A stretch of DNA of 64,000 bases, taken from the NCBI GenBank assembly GCA_964557955.1, contig CAZLCS010000029.1, forward strand, positions 10,642 through 74,641, written 5' to 3'. A program made the position numbers and the translations under genes. This document shows, piece by piece, positions 49,889 through 58,959 of this stretch. The DNA is from JALOOX01 sp964557955 (GTDB lineage Bacteria > Desulfobacterota > Syntrophobacteria > Syntrophobacterales > Syntrophobacteraceae). Position 1 is the first letter of the stretch; the number at the start of each line of letters is the position of its first letter. Under the pieces are notes generated by a model, which was not told where the DNA came from, did not search any database, and was given only the letters and a program-made list of their open reading frames with translations.

Positions 49889-52555
49889 ATGGAAAGGCAG
49901 ACCGTGAAGACACTCAAAGAGACACTTTCACTCATGTCGTATCAAGATGCCGTAAAGATGCTGGGCCCCAATGGTCCCCAGTTGCTGCGTAAAGGCGGTC
50001 AGTACGACATCGACATCGACCTGGATGTCAGGTTGACGGACAGCCTTTATTGCACAGCCTGGGGGGACTCCGTCGTTCAAATCGAACACGGGCGGGAGAC
50101 AGGATCTGAACTGCTCTGCCGATGCAGTACCTGCAGGGAAATGTGTGAGCACATCGGGGCCGCTCTTTCCCTGGCACTCGAAGAGAAGCTGCTGCTGGGG
50201 CTTTCAGCACCGCCCGTCGAGGAGGCGCCGAAAGAAAGTCACAGCGTGGAGGATCTCGTCGGGCAGGCCCTGGCCGACCGCGAGGAGCGAGCCAGGACGG
50301 AGAGAATGGAGATCAAATCCATGACTCCCGAAGAAATCTGGACGGACTATGCGATTACGAGCCTGGTTTCCGGGAAGACGTATCATGTCGTGCTGCGCGG
50401 ATGGGAGAGGGGGGATTCCTACTGTTCATGCCCGGATTTCCGCAAGAACACGCTCGGAACCTGCAAGCACATCATGAAGACCCTCGATTGGGCCAAAAAA
50501 CACTTCAACAAGGCCGCACGGGACGTACCCTACGAGGTGCGGAATATCTACGTGCATCTCGCTTACCATGACGATGTCGAGCTTAGACTGGCAGTTCCTC
50601 CGAATCTGCCCAAGCCGGTCGTGGATATCCTGAAGCCCTTGGCCGAATCGCCCGTCACCGATGCCGCCGATCTCATGCAGCGCATCACCAAAGTGGAGCG
50701 CCTCGGTCATGATGTATTCATCTATCCGGATGCCGAAGAGCACATCAACAGGATGCTTTTGCTCCTCAACATCCAGAAGAAGATCTCTGAAATCCGGAAG
50801 GATCCCGTCAATCATCCCCTGAGGAAATCCCTGCTCAAGGTGGAACTGCTGCCCTATCAGCTGGACGGCCTGGCTTTTGCCGCCGAACGGGGCCGAGCGA
50901 TTCTGGCCGATGACATGGGGCTCGGGAAGACCATCCAGGGAATCGGCGCGGCCGAGCTTCTGGCCCGGGAGGCAGGGATCTCGAGAGTCCTCGTCGTCTG
51001 TCCGGCCTCACTCAAATCCCAATGGCGCATCGAAATCGAGAGATTCACGGACCGTCCGTGCCAGCTCATCCTGGGGGCCGCCGAAGCTCGATCGACCCAG
51101 TATTCAGACCCGGAAGCCTTCTTCACCATCTGCAACTACGAACAGGTGCTCCGCGACATCGATGCCATCGAGACGGCTCGCTGGGATTTCATCATCCTGG
51201 ATGAGGGACAGCGGATCAAGAACTGGGAGTCCAAGACAAGCCGGACCATCAAGGGGCTCAAATCGCCCTTCGCCCTGGTTCTCTCGGGCACCCCTCTCGA
51301 GAACCGCCTGGACGAGCTCTATTCCGTGGTGGAATTCATCGACGACCGCCGCCTGGGGCCGGCCTTCCGTTTCTTCGACCGCTACCGGGTCATGGATGAA
51401 AAAGGGAAGGTTCTCGGATACAAGAACCTCGATGATCTTCGGGCTCGTCTCAAACCCATCCTGCTGCGCCGCACGCGCCGGGAAGTTATGACCGAGCTTC
51501 CGCCGCGCACCACGGAGATCCGTCGGATTCCACCCACCGATGAACAGATGGTGCTCCACAATGCCCAGAAGAAGACGATCCAGAGCATCCTCAAGAAGCG
51601 TTACCTGACGGAAATGGACCTGCTGCGCCTCCAGAAGGCCCTGCTCATCTGCCGGATGGCCGCCGACAGCACTTTCCTGGTGGACAAGACGGATCCGAGC
51701 TATTCAAGCAAGCTTGCCGAGCTGGACACGCTGCTGGATCAGCTCACCTCCGAGGAGGACAGAAAGATCGTCCTCTTCTCCGAGTGGACCACCATGCTCA
51801 ATCTCATCGAGCCCCTGCTGCACAAAAGGGGGCTCGACTTCGTGAGGCTCGACGGCTCGATCCCACAGAAGAAGCGGCAGCAGCTCATGCACCGTTTTCA
51901 GAAAGAGCCGGAATGCAAGCTCTTCATCACCACCAATGCCGGTTCAACGGGCCTGAACCTGCAGGCGGCCAATACAGTCATCAACGTGGACCTCCCCTGG
52001 AATCCGGCCATCCTGGAGCAGCGCATCGCGCGGGCTCACCGCATGGGGCAGAAGCGGCCCGTGCAGGTGTACCTCCTGGTGACTGAATACACCCTCGAGG
52101 AAAGCCTTCTCGGGACCCTCTCGGCCAAGCAGGAGCTCGCCCTGGCTGCCCTGGACCCGGATTCCGATGTGACACGGGTGGACATGACCAGTGGGATCGA
52201 GGAGCTCAAACGGCGCCTGGAGCGGCTGCTGGGAGCCGGCCCCGACGCGGTCATCGATGAGAGCAGGAGAGCGCGCGTCGAACGGGAAGCGGCCGCCGCT
52301 GCCGCCCGCAGGGACCGCGTTGCCATGGCGGGTGGGCAATTGTTGAGTGCGGCCTTTACCTTCATGGGGGAGATGTTTACACAGAAGGCGGACAGCCCTG
52401 AAGCGTCGGAGCTGGCGCAGACGCTCAAGGAGAACCTCTCCCAGTGCCTGGAGAAGGGGCCGGATGGAACGCTCAGGATGACGGTCACTCTGCCCGATGA
52501 ATCAGCCCTGGACAACCTGGCCAGGTCGTTGGCCCAGATCCTCCAGCGGGCGTGA
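49889..52555 (+). CDS. SNF2-family ATPase with two SWIM zinc fingers
   Basis: 888 residues from the ATG at 49889 (frame open from 49751). Two CxC...CxH SWIM fingers occur near the N-terminus (CRCSTCREMCEH and CSCPDFRKNTLGTCKH), then the SWI2/SNF2 motor: LADDMGLGKT, ILDEGQRIKN (box II is DEGQ), LSGTPLENRLDELY, and in the second lobe VLFSEWTTML, LFITTNAGSTGLNLQAA and LEQRIARAHRMGQ. A helical tail of about 110 residues follows. Translocates on double-stranded DNA; a role in transcription recycling or repair, as for RapA-like proteins, is possible. Stands alone, divergent from the CAP gene. Confidence 0.9.
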   Translation: MERQTVKTLKETLSLMSYQDAVKMLGPNGPQLLRKGGQYDIDIDLDVRLTDSLYCTAWGDSVVQIEHGRETGSELLCRCSTCREMCEHIGAALSLALEEKLLLGLSAPPVEEAPKESHSVEDLVGQALADREERARTERMEIKSMTPEEIWTDYAITSLVSGKTYHVVLRGWERGDSYCSCPDFRKNTLGTCKHIMKTLDWAKKHFNKAARDVPYEVRNIYVHLAYHDDVELRLAVPPNLPKPVVDILKPLAESPVTDAADLMQRITKVERLGHDVFIYPDAEEHINRMLLLLNIQKKISEIRKDPVNHPLRKSLLKVELLPYQLDGLAFAAERGRAILADDMGLGKTIQGIGAAELLAREAGISRVLVVCPASLKSQWRIEIERFTDRPCQLILGAAEARSTQYSDPEAFFTICNYEQVLRDIDAIETARWDFIILDEGQRIKNWESKTSRTIKGLKSPFALVLSGTPLENRLDELYSVVEFIDDRRLGPAFRFFDRYRVMDEKGKVLGYKNLDDLRARLKPILLRRTRREVMTELPPRTTEIRRIPPTDEQMVLHNAQKKTIQSILKKRYLTEMDLLRLQKALLICRMAADSTFLVDKTDPSYSSKLAELDTLLDQLTSEEDRKIVLFSEWTTMLNLIEPLLHKRGLDFVRLDGSIPQKKRQQLMHRFQKEPECKLFITTNAGSTGLNLQAANTVINVDLPWNPAILEQRIARAHRMGQKRPVQVYLLVTEYTLEESLLGTLSAKQELALAALDPDSDVTRVDMTSGIEELKRRLERLLGAGPDAVIDESRRARVEREAAAAAARRDRVAMAGGQLLSAAFTFMGEMFTQKADSPEASELAQTLKENLSQCLEKGPDGTLRMTVTLPDESALDNLARSLAQILQRA

Positions 52556-52775
52556 GGAGGGAGATCGCCGCAAGGTGCAAAGGGTGAAAAGGGTGCAAGG
52601 GACGAATGGGAAACGGGGACACGGAGGGGGGGCGAGGGAGTTGGTGGGGCAATTTTCGGCTGAAATTGGGGGAAGCCGGGAGGCATCGGCAAGACCCGGG
52701 TCCCGGGTTGGGAGGACCGGGCCCTGCCGTGGCTGGCACTGATGATGACGGGTTGCAGCGGCCTGTGCGGTTCTG

Positions 52776-54674
52776 TCATTCAGGTTGGGCCGATCCTTTG
52801 GGGTAGCTTCCGAGAAGCTTCAGGAACTCTGTCTTTCCTCGAAGCTCCTCCAGGATGGCGCTGAAACGCTCGTCAAAAATGTCGATCTCCACATCGGCAT
52901 AGAACAGGTATTCCCAGGGTCTCGTGTCGATGGGGCGCGATTCGAGCTTGACCAGGTTGATATGGTTTTCCGCAAAGATCTTGAGCACCTCGCAAAGGCT
53001 CCCCGGCTGGTCGCTCACCGAGAAGATGATGGAGGACTTGTTCCGGGGCCCCTCGAGGAAGTGGTCGCGCGATATGACCACGAATCGCGTGAAGTTACGC
53101 GGGTTGGTCTCAATGCCTGCCTCGAGGATCTTCATGTGAAAGAGCTGTGCGGCTTCTTTGCTGGCGATGGCGGCTTCGCCGGGCTCGCCGCTCTCCTTGA
53201 TCCGCTGTACAGCTGAAGCCGTATCCTTGCAGGCCACAAGGTCCCAGTCCGGATGCTCGCTCAGGTAGTCCCGGCATTGCTGAAAAACTTGGGGATGCGA
53301 AAACACGCGCTGGATGTCAGCAACCGACGAGTGCTCACTCCCCAGGAGGTTGTGCATGATCCGCAGGGTGATCTCTCCCACAATCCGCAGGTCGTACTCC
53401 AGGAGCAGATCGTAGTTCTCATGAATGCTGCCGGTCTGGGAGTTTTCGACGGGTACGATTCCGAGGGTGGCCGTCCCTTCATCCACAGCTTTAAAGACCT
53501 CGCGGAACGAAGCGCAGTTGGTGTGCTCGATGTCAGGGCCGAAGAACTGGAGGCAAGCCTTGTGGCTGAAGGAGCCCGTTTCGCCGGCGTAAAGCACTTT
53601 CACAGCGGGCTGGCCGGGTTTGGCGGGCCTTTTCAGCTTGGCTGCCTTCTCGAGATAGGCAAAATCCAGCTGTTTGCCGACGACGGGTGCGATCACATAG
53701 AGATCCCGCATGAGCTGCTTGAACTGCTCCGGGTAGAGGCTCTGGGGTCCGTCCGAGAGTGCCTTGTCGGGATCTGTGTGGACCTCGATGGTCAGGCCGT
53801 CTGCGCCTGCGGCAATCGCGGCCCGGGCCATGGGGCTCACTTTCTCCCGGATACCTGTGGCGTGGCTTGGGTCGATGATGATGGGAAGGTGGGTGAGCTC
53901 CTTCACCACGGGAACGGCGGTCAGGTCGAGGGTGTTGCGCGTGTGCCGCTCGAAGGTGCGGATGCCGCGCTCACAAAGGATGACCTGCTCATTGCCTTCG
54001 GACAGGATGTATTCCGCTGACATGAGCCATTCCTCGATGGTGGCCGAAAGGCCTCGTTTGAGCAGAACCGGCTTGCCGATGCGCCCGACGCATTTCAGGA
54101 GCTCGAAATTTTGCATGTTTCGGGCTCCGATCTGGACCACATCCACGTATTTCACCATGAGGTCTGCCTGGCTGGGGGACGTCATCTCCGTCACTACGCC
54201 CAAGCCGGTTTCGGCGCGCACTTCGGCCAGGATTTTGAGACCCTCCTCCCCCAGCCCCTGGAACGAGTAAGGAGATGTCCGCGGCTTGAAAGCTCCGCCC
54301 CGGAACAGAACGGCCCCGCAACGCCTTACCCATCGGGCGATCTCCATGGTCCGCTTGCGGTCCTCGACGGCGCACGGTCCTGCAATCACCACCAGTCGAT
54401 CGCCCCCTATGGCCACGTCGCCCACCTGAATGACAGAGGGTTCCGGATGCAGCTCACGGCTCACCAGCTTGTAGGGCTTCGAAATGGGGATGACCTTGGC
54501 CACGCCGGGCAGAGTTTCAAAGTGCCTGAAATCCTTGCGGATCGTGCCCACGACGCCGAGCACGGTCTCCTCGACCCCCTTGATTTCCTTGACCATGTAA
54601 TTCTCCGAGCGCAGTTGCTCCTTGAGACGTTCGCTCTCCTCCTCGGTGATTCCCTTCTTGAGCACGACGATCAC
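52776..54674 (-). CDS. Bifunctional DAHP synthase-prephenate dehydratase fusion
   Basis: 632 residues from a GTG at 54674 (AGGAGG eight bases upstream). Residues 1-70 resemble the small N-terminal domain of type I-beta DAHP synthase, 90-345 its barrel: VVIAGPCAVEDRKRTMEIA, FRGGAFKPRTSPYSFQGLGEEGL, KRGLSATIEEWLMSAEYI, IIIDPSHATGIREKV. Residues about 360-545 are prephenate dehydratase (YAGETGSFSHKACLQFFG, GIVPVENSQTGSIHE, and the catalytic NFTRF). Residues 550-625 are an ACT domain with the Phe-binding ESRP. No chorismate mutase is fused. One chain thus holds the first step of the aromatic pathway and the last committed step to Phe, with ACT feedback. Expression is controlled by the Phe leader upstream. 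Confidence 0.92.
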   Translation of the reverse strand: MIVVLKKGITEEESERLKEQLRSENYMVKEIKGVEETVLGVVGTIRKDFRHFETLPGVAKVIPISKPYKLVSRELHPEPSVIQVGDVAIGGDRLVVIAGPCAVEDRKRTMEIARWVRRCGAVLFRGGAFKPRTSPYSFQGLGEEGLKILAEVRAETGLGVVTEMTSPSQADLMVKYVDVVQIGARNMQNFELLKCVGRIGKPVLLKRGLSATIEEWLMSAEYILSEGNEQVILCERGIRTFERHTRNTLDLTAVPVVKELTHLPIIIDPSHATGIREKVSPMARAAIAAGADGLTIEVHTDPDKALSDGPQSLYPEQFKQLMRDLYVIAPVVGKQLDFAYLEKAAKLKRPAKPGQPAVKVLYAGETGSFSHKACLQFFGPDIEHTNCASFREVFKAVDEGTATLGIVPVENSQTGSIHENYDLLLEYDLRIVGEITLRIMHNLLGSEHSSVADIQRVFSHPQVFQQCRDYLSEHPDWDLVACKDTASAVQRIKESGEPGEAAIASKEAAQLFHMKILEAGIETNPRNFTRFVVISRDHFLEGPRNKSSIIFSVSDQPGSLCEVLKIFAENHINLVKLESRPIDTRPWEYLFYADVEIDIFDERFSAILEELRGKTEFLKLLGSYPKGSAQPE

Positions 54675-54715
54675 GGCGGTTCCTCCTCATGGTTCTGAAA
54701 GATTGAAGCTCCAGC

Positions 54716-54749
54716 AAAAAAAAGACCCCGGGGATTCCTCCCTGGGGTC
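54716..54749 (-). terminator. Second intrinsic terminator of the Phe leader
   Basis: An 11-bp stem (arms 54724-54734 and 54739-54749, one G-T wobble, loop TTCC) followed on the minus strand by eight T. It lies between the first terminator and the fusion gene. Confidence 0.85.
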
Positions 54750-54760
54750 CGCTTTCAGGC

Positions 54761-54796
54761 AAAAACCCGGGAGGATCCATGATCCACCCGGGTTTT
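54761..54796 (-). terminator. Attenuator terminator of the Phe leader
   Basis: AAAACCCGGG pairs with CCCGGGTTTT and an inner GGATC pairs with GATCC, giving a 15-bp stem with one A-A mismatch and a three-base loop, ending in TTTTT on the minus strand. The CCCGGG of its arm can alternatively pair with the CCCGGG at the end of the leader peptide coding region (54820-54825), which would be the antiterminator. Confidence 0.85.
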
Positions 54797-54813
54797 AAAT
54801 GGTATCAACGCAC

Positions 54814-54900
54814 TCAGCCTCCCGGGCGGATGGGCCTGAAGAAGAAAAAAAAGCCAAACAAGAAGCCGCGGGAAACGGATTCCACCAGATCACTCCTCAT
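54814..54900 (-). CDS. Phenylalanine leader peptide
   Basis: 28 codons from the ATG at 54900, or 23 from the in-frame GTG at 54885, which has GAGGAG eight bases upstream and is the better start. Its core is FLFGFFFFF, seven Phe codons in nine, followed by RPIRPGRL and a stop. Ribosome stalling at these codons when Phe-tRNA is short would favour the antiterminator. It is too short for normal gene calling. Its product serves no role beyond regulation, as with pheL of E. coli. Confidence 0.9.
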   Translation of the reverse strand: MRSDLVESVSRGFLFGFFFFFRPIRPGG

Positions 54901-54943
54901 ATGATGGATACCTAAAGACCTTGGTCAGCCCAATGCACTCAGA

Positions 54944-54972
54944 AGCATACAAGTAGAAAAGGACATTGTCAA
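54944..54972 (-). promoter_or_regulatory. Consensus sigma-70 promoter of the Phe leader
   Basis: TTGACA, 17 bases, TATGCT on the minus strand. Transcription would begin near 54937, about 37 bases before the first leader-peptide start. Confidence 0.85.
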
Positions 54973-55078
54973 CAGACCCTCAACTTGATAGATATCTTAC
55001 CCGCCTCGACAGAGAGGCTCTGAAGAATTTAGTCCACCGGGCTGATGGGGCCTTTCCCGTTCCTGCCAGGACCCTTCG

Positions 55079-56590
55079 ATGATTTTCTCATCCATCGCAT
55101 TTCTCTTCTATTTTCTACCATTCATCCTGGTTCTTCACTATTTTCCAGGCAATCGATTCCGCAATGCCACTCTGATGGCTGCGAGCCTGATCTCCTATGC
55201 CTGGAGCGAACAGAGCCATCTCCTGGTCCTGGTCTTCACCATATTTCTGAACTATGCGTTGGGGCTGCTCTTTTTGGCAGTTGATGCCAAGGGTGAGGGT
55301 CAGGGAACAGCCAGGCAGATCATCGGCCCCAGAATCCGCAGGTTCTCCTGCACCGACCAGAGGAAATGGATTCTGGCGGCAGGTGTAGCGGCCAACCTTG
55401 GCATTCTCATCTTCTATAAGTATAGCGGATGGCTTTTGTCCTGGCTGATCCCGCCTTTCCATCCCATGGCTTCGGGAATCTCCGACCCGGAGTCCGTCAG
55501 GGTTCCATTGGGGATCTCCTTCTTCACGTTTCATGCACTCTCCTATCTTGTGGACATCTACCGCAGAGATGCTCCGGTACAGACAAACCCCCTGAACTAT
55601 GCGCTCTACGTCTCGGTTTTCCCCAAAATGCTCGCGGGTCCCATTCTGCCTTACCATCAGGGGTGGGCACAGCTTGAGCGGCGTTGCGTAGATCCGGAGC
55701 TCTTTCTCGCCGGCACAAAACGATTCATCCAGGGCTTGGCGAAGAAGACTCTTCTGGCCGACCCGCTCGCCGGTTTTGCCGACAAGGTGTTTGCGATTCC
55801 CAGTGGCATGCTTTCGACCGAGCTTGCCTGGCTCGGACTCGCTTCCTACACTCTGCAGATCTATTTCGATTTTTCCGGATACACGGATATGGCCATCGGT
55901 CTGGGCCAGATGTTCGGTTTTCGCTTCCCCGAGAACTTCGACTACCCGTATGTCTCCCGATCAATTCGGGAATTCTGGCGCCGCTGGCATATCTCCCTTT
56001 CGAACTGGTTCAGAGACTACCTTTACATTCCCCTTGGAGGAAACCGCTGCTCTCCTGCGAAGCAGTATATCAACCTGGTCATCGTCTTCTTCTTGTGCGG
56101 TCTATGGCATGGGGCCAGCTGGAATTTCGTGATCTGGGGCCTCTGGCACGGGATCTTCCTGGTGATCGAGCGCACTCCCCTTGGGGGAGCCGCATTGAAC
56201 CGTTTGTGGCCCCCTTTGCGGCATTTGTATGCCCTGCTGGCCGTCGCCCTGGGCTGGGTCTTTTTTCGGTGCGACACCCTGGCTCATTCGGTCACCTTCC
56301 TCGCCTCCCTGTTTGGAATGGGGGCCGAGGGAGATGCGGCTCTTCCGGCGGATTTGTACGTCAACGCCGAGTGGATTCTTTGCATGGGGATCGGGGTTAT
56401 GGGGTCCATCCCTTTGATGTCGCAGCTGGAAAAGATCCTGGTGCGAATGGAGTCGAATGGAGAGACTGGCCGAAGATCGAGTGGAGGTGTCCGGGTCTTG
56501 AAGGCCCTGGTCTGGAGCGGATTGTATGTGCTCTCATGCATGGCGCTGGCGGGAACAACGCACAACCCCTTCATTTACTTTAAGTTCTGA
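55079..56590 (+). CDS. MBOAT acyltransferase (AlgI-like)
   Basis: 503 residues with about eleven membrane helices. MBOAT landmarks: PLGISFFTFHALSYLVDIYR, FPKMLAGPI, GLASYTLQIYFDFSGYTDMAIGL, REFWRRWHISLSNWFRDYLYIPLGGN and the catalytic-His region LCGLWHGASWNFVIWGLWHG. Moves acetyl groups across the inner membrane for transfer to a polysaccharide. Paired with an AlgX/AlgJ-like gene 35 bases downstream; no polysaccharide synthase is nearby, so the acceptor is unknown. Confidence 0.92.
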   Translation: MIFSSIAFLFYFLPFILVLHYFPGNRFRNATLMAASLISYAWSEQSHLLVLVFTIFLNYALGLLFLAVDAKGEGQGTARQIIGPRIRRFSCTDQRKWILAAGVAANLGILIFYKYSGWLLSWLIPPFHPMASGISDPESVRVPLGISFFTFHALSYLVDIYRRDAPVQTNPLNYALYVSVFPKMLAGPILPYHQGWAQLERRCVDPELFLAGTKRFIQGLAKKTLLADPLAGFADKVFAIPSGMLSTELAWLGLASYTLQIYFDFSGYTDMAIGLGQMFGFRFPENFDYPYVSRSIREFWRRWHISLSNWFRDYLYIPLGGNRCSPAKQYINLVIVFFLCGLWHGASWNFVIWGLWHGIFLVIERTPLGGAALNRLWPPLRHLYALLAVALGWVFFRCDTLAHSVTFLASLFGMGAEGDAALPADLYVNAEWILCMGIGVMGSIPLMSQLEKILVRMESNGETGRRSSGGVRVLKALVWSGLYVLSCMALAGTTHNPFIYFKF

Positions 56591-56624
56591 CGATGCTGCA
56601 GGGTGAGCCTTGAAAGGAGTTCGC

Positions 56625-57719
56625 ATGAAAACCTGGATCACACCGTCCTGGATTGCTCTCTTCCTGGCTGCCATTTCCCTTCCGTTTATTCAAATGCAAT
56701 TTCGATTTTATCGGGAATTCGACAACCTGGAGAACCGTGAACTGGCGGAACTCCCGAGCCTCCAGAAGGTCGGCACCGGTCAGTTCGCCAATCAGCTCAA
56801 TGCCTACCTCAAGGACCGTTTCGGTTTTCGCCCCGACCTGATCCGTTGGAACTGCCTCCTCAGAATGCGGCTGCTGGGAACTTCCCCCATTCCAATCGTC
56901 ATCCCCGGGCGAGACTCCTGGCTCTTCTACTGGGCGGAAGCGGTTCCGGACGGCAACACGCTGAACGATTACCTGGGGACCATCCCCCTGTCCGAGGATG
57001 AGCTGGCGGAGCTGCGGCAGCGACTGGAAGCCAACCGTGAGGCCTTTTCGCAGCGGTCCATTCCTTACCTCGTGGTGATTGCCCCCAACAAAATGACCGT
57101 TTACGGGGAATACCTCCTGGAGCGCCGTAGAACAAAACGCAGGGCCACTCGCCTGGACCAGCTGCGGGAAGCCCTTGGTCGGGGAAGCCCCCTTCCAGTC
57201 CTGGACCTGAGCGATGTCCTTGTGAGTGCAAGATCGCAATGGCCTCTCTATTATAAGACCGATTCCCATTGGAATCGTTTTGGAGCCTACCTGGGATACC
57301 GTGAGATCATCCGAAAGCTCGGCGAGCGGTTGTCGGGTCTGGATCCCGCAGGAGTTGTCCCCGGGGGGGTTCGTCTCAGCGGTCCGAAGCAGGGAGGGGA
57401 TCTGGCTCAGATGCTTTACATGCAGGATCTGCTCACCGAAGAAAACGAAACCGTTGTGGAACTGGTCGAGCAGGAGGAAGGACAGCCGAGATGGGGCACC
57501 CTGATTTTCAGGCACGATTCCTTCGGCGATGCGCTCTATCCCTACCTCCGACGCCATTTCTCCAGAATTGTGAATGTCGCCCCTTTTGCACCCTTCGATT
57601 TCGAACGCATCACCAGCGAGCGACCCGCAGCGGTGGTACACCTCTTCGTGGAGCGTTACATCACGCAGGCCATCCACGATTCGTTCTTTTACCCCGAAGA
57701 ACCACCCGTGAAACCCTGA
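56625..57719 (+). CDS. AlgX/AlgJ-like SGNH O-acetyltransferase
   Basis: 364 residues from the ATG at 56625, which has AAAGGAG nine bases upstream. One N-terminal membrane segment, then DNLENRELAELPSL, VIPGRDSWLFY, a YYKTDSHWN segment with the Asp-x-His pair, and RHDSFGDAL with the nucleophilic Ser. This is the SGNH-like catalytic set of AlgX, AlgJ and related exopolysaccharide acetyltransferases, which act in the periplasm using acetyl groups exported by the MBOAT partner. Confidence 0.85.
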   Translation: MKTWITPSWIALFLAAISLPFIQMQFRFYREFDNLENRELAELPSLQKVGTGQFANQLNAYLKDRFGFRPDLIRWNCLLRMRLLGTSPIPIVIPGRDSWLFYWAEAVPDGNTLNDYLGTIPLSEDELAELRQRLEANREAFSQRSIPYLVVIAPNKMTVYGEYLLERRRTKRRATRLDQLREALGRGSPLPVLDLSDVLVSARSQWPLYYKTDSHWNRFGAYLGYREIIRKLGERLSGLDPAGVVPGGVRLSGPKQGGDLAQMLYMQDLLTEENETVVELVEQEEGQPRWGTLIFRHDSFGDALYPYLRRHFSRIVNVAPFAPFDFERITSERPAAVVHLFVERYITQAIHDSFFYPEEPPVKP

Positions 57720-57742
57720 GACAAAGCGGCCAGAGGAAGATA

Positions 57743-58606
57743 TCAACGGCCCATGAAGAACTTTGCCTCAGACCTCTCGTTCATGAGTATCGCACGCTTT
57801 CTGATGAGCTCACAGATTGCGGCGACTGGCGGATCCGAATCGATGGCCTCTTCCGGACATATCCTCACGCAGGTGTGACAGTCGAAACAGGCGTCACCGA
57901 ATTCAGGGTACGGGTTCAGCTCGATAGCGGCGGCCGGACATTCGTCCCGGCAGATCCCGCATCGGGTGCACTTCTCCTCATCAACCGTTTTGGGAAACTT
58001 CTGACGGGGAGCTTTAAGCTTCTCCCTCATCTCGGCCAGCCATTCCGTTGGCTGATCCAGCAGAGTTTCGGGATCCAGGGGGCGAAAAGCCGGGGACTTC
58101 AAGCTGGTGCAGAGCGAGCGCACGAAATCCGCCACCGCTTCATCAGCGGCTTCGTCAGGCTGTCCCAGGCCAAGCGGTTCCTGAGTGCGCCACATCATGG
58201 AGTGGATGCAGGGTACCTTGAAGGCCCCCGCCACGAGATAGCCTCGCTCGCGCAGAGCCGTTGCCATTTCCCACAGAGCGATGCCGCTGCTCACGTGCCC
58301 CCAGGTGGCGAAGGGTACGGCGAAGCGCTCCCCGCGACCCTTCTTTGCTGCGGGAAGCATCTGAATGAGCTCCATGACCGGCGTCACCGCCAGGTCCCGG
58401 TAAACCGGGGAGCCGAGGAAAAGGCAGATGTCACCCGTGGTTTGGCGAATCAGGTCCAGGGTTGCGGCCCGATCATCCGGATGGTGCAGGTCCAGCGTGA
58501 AAAGCTCCTTTTCGGGCAGCGAATATAAGGCCTTTTCAACGGCTCCGGCGACCCTTCGGGTGCTTCCCGCCGGTGAAGAATAGACAATGATGAAACGTGT
58601 CTCCAT
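57743..58606 (-). CDS. EFR1-type flavodoxin-ferredoxin fusion protein
   Basis: 287 residues. A flavodoxin-like domain (FIIVYSSPAGSTRRVAGAVEKAL, then FLGSPVYRDLAVTPVMELIQ) is followed at the C-terminus by two 4Fe-4S clusters: CTRCGICRDECP and CFDCHTCVRICP. Such proteins are common in anaerobes and act as soluble electron carriers or reductases of unknown partner. ATG at 58606 is chosen as the first Met before the flavodoxin strand; the frame extends to 58708. Converges with the AlgX-like gene. Confidence 0.87.
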   Translation of the reverse strand: METRFIIVYSSPAGSTRRVAGAVEKALYSLPEKELFTLDLHHPDDRAATLDLIRQTTGDICLFLGSPVYRDLAVTPVMELIQMLPAAKKGRGERFAVPFATWGHVSSGIALWEMATALRERGYLVAGAFKVPCIHSMMWRTQEPLGLGQPDEAADEAVADFVRSLCTSLKSPAFRPLDPETLLDQPTEWLAEMREKLKAPRQKFPKTVDEEKCTRCGICRDECPAAAIELNPYPEFGDACFDCHTCVRICPEEAIDSDPPVAAICELIRKRAILMNERSEAKFFMGR

Positions 58607-58959
58607 GGCTCGCTCGGACTTTCCGTTCAGACTCCGCGTGAGTTGGCGCAGTTCAGGTGCTGCGGACAACACCACCTTGACAATAACATCAATCCCGGAT
58701 TTAGTCACACCACCGTTGTTCGGTGGTCGTCGGGTATTGGGCTTGGTTTCGCGGCAGACATTCTCTCTGTGTTACGACATTCCTGTGACAGCTGAAAAAT
58801 TGCCGGTCCGCCTCTGTTGCGAGCGCCGCAGCGTCGGACGAAGGACAGCCGTTATCGCTCGCTGCTCGACACTGGCCATCGTATGGTAAAGCGGTTTTAC
58901 CCGGACAGGATGCCTCCAGGCTGTCCGACCGGAAACCTCAAAGATATCTTTATACAGAC
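58607..58959. other. Divergent regulatory region before miaA
   Basis: No gene recognised. It contains a perfect inverted repeat ACCACCG-TTGTT-CGGTGGT at 58709-58727 that could be an operator for either gene. Confidence 0.5.
58709..58727. promoter_or_regulatory. 7-bp inverted repeat with 5-base spacer
   Basis: ACCACCG and CGGTGGT separated by TTGTT, about 100 bases upstream of the EFR1 gene and 230 before miaA. Operator-like; no regulator assigned. Confidence 0.45.
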
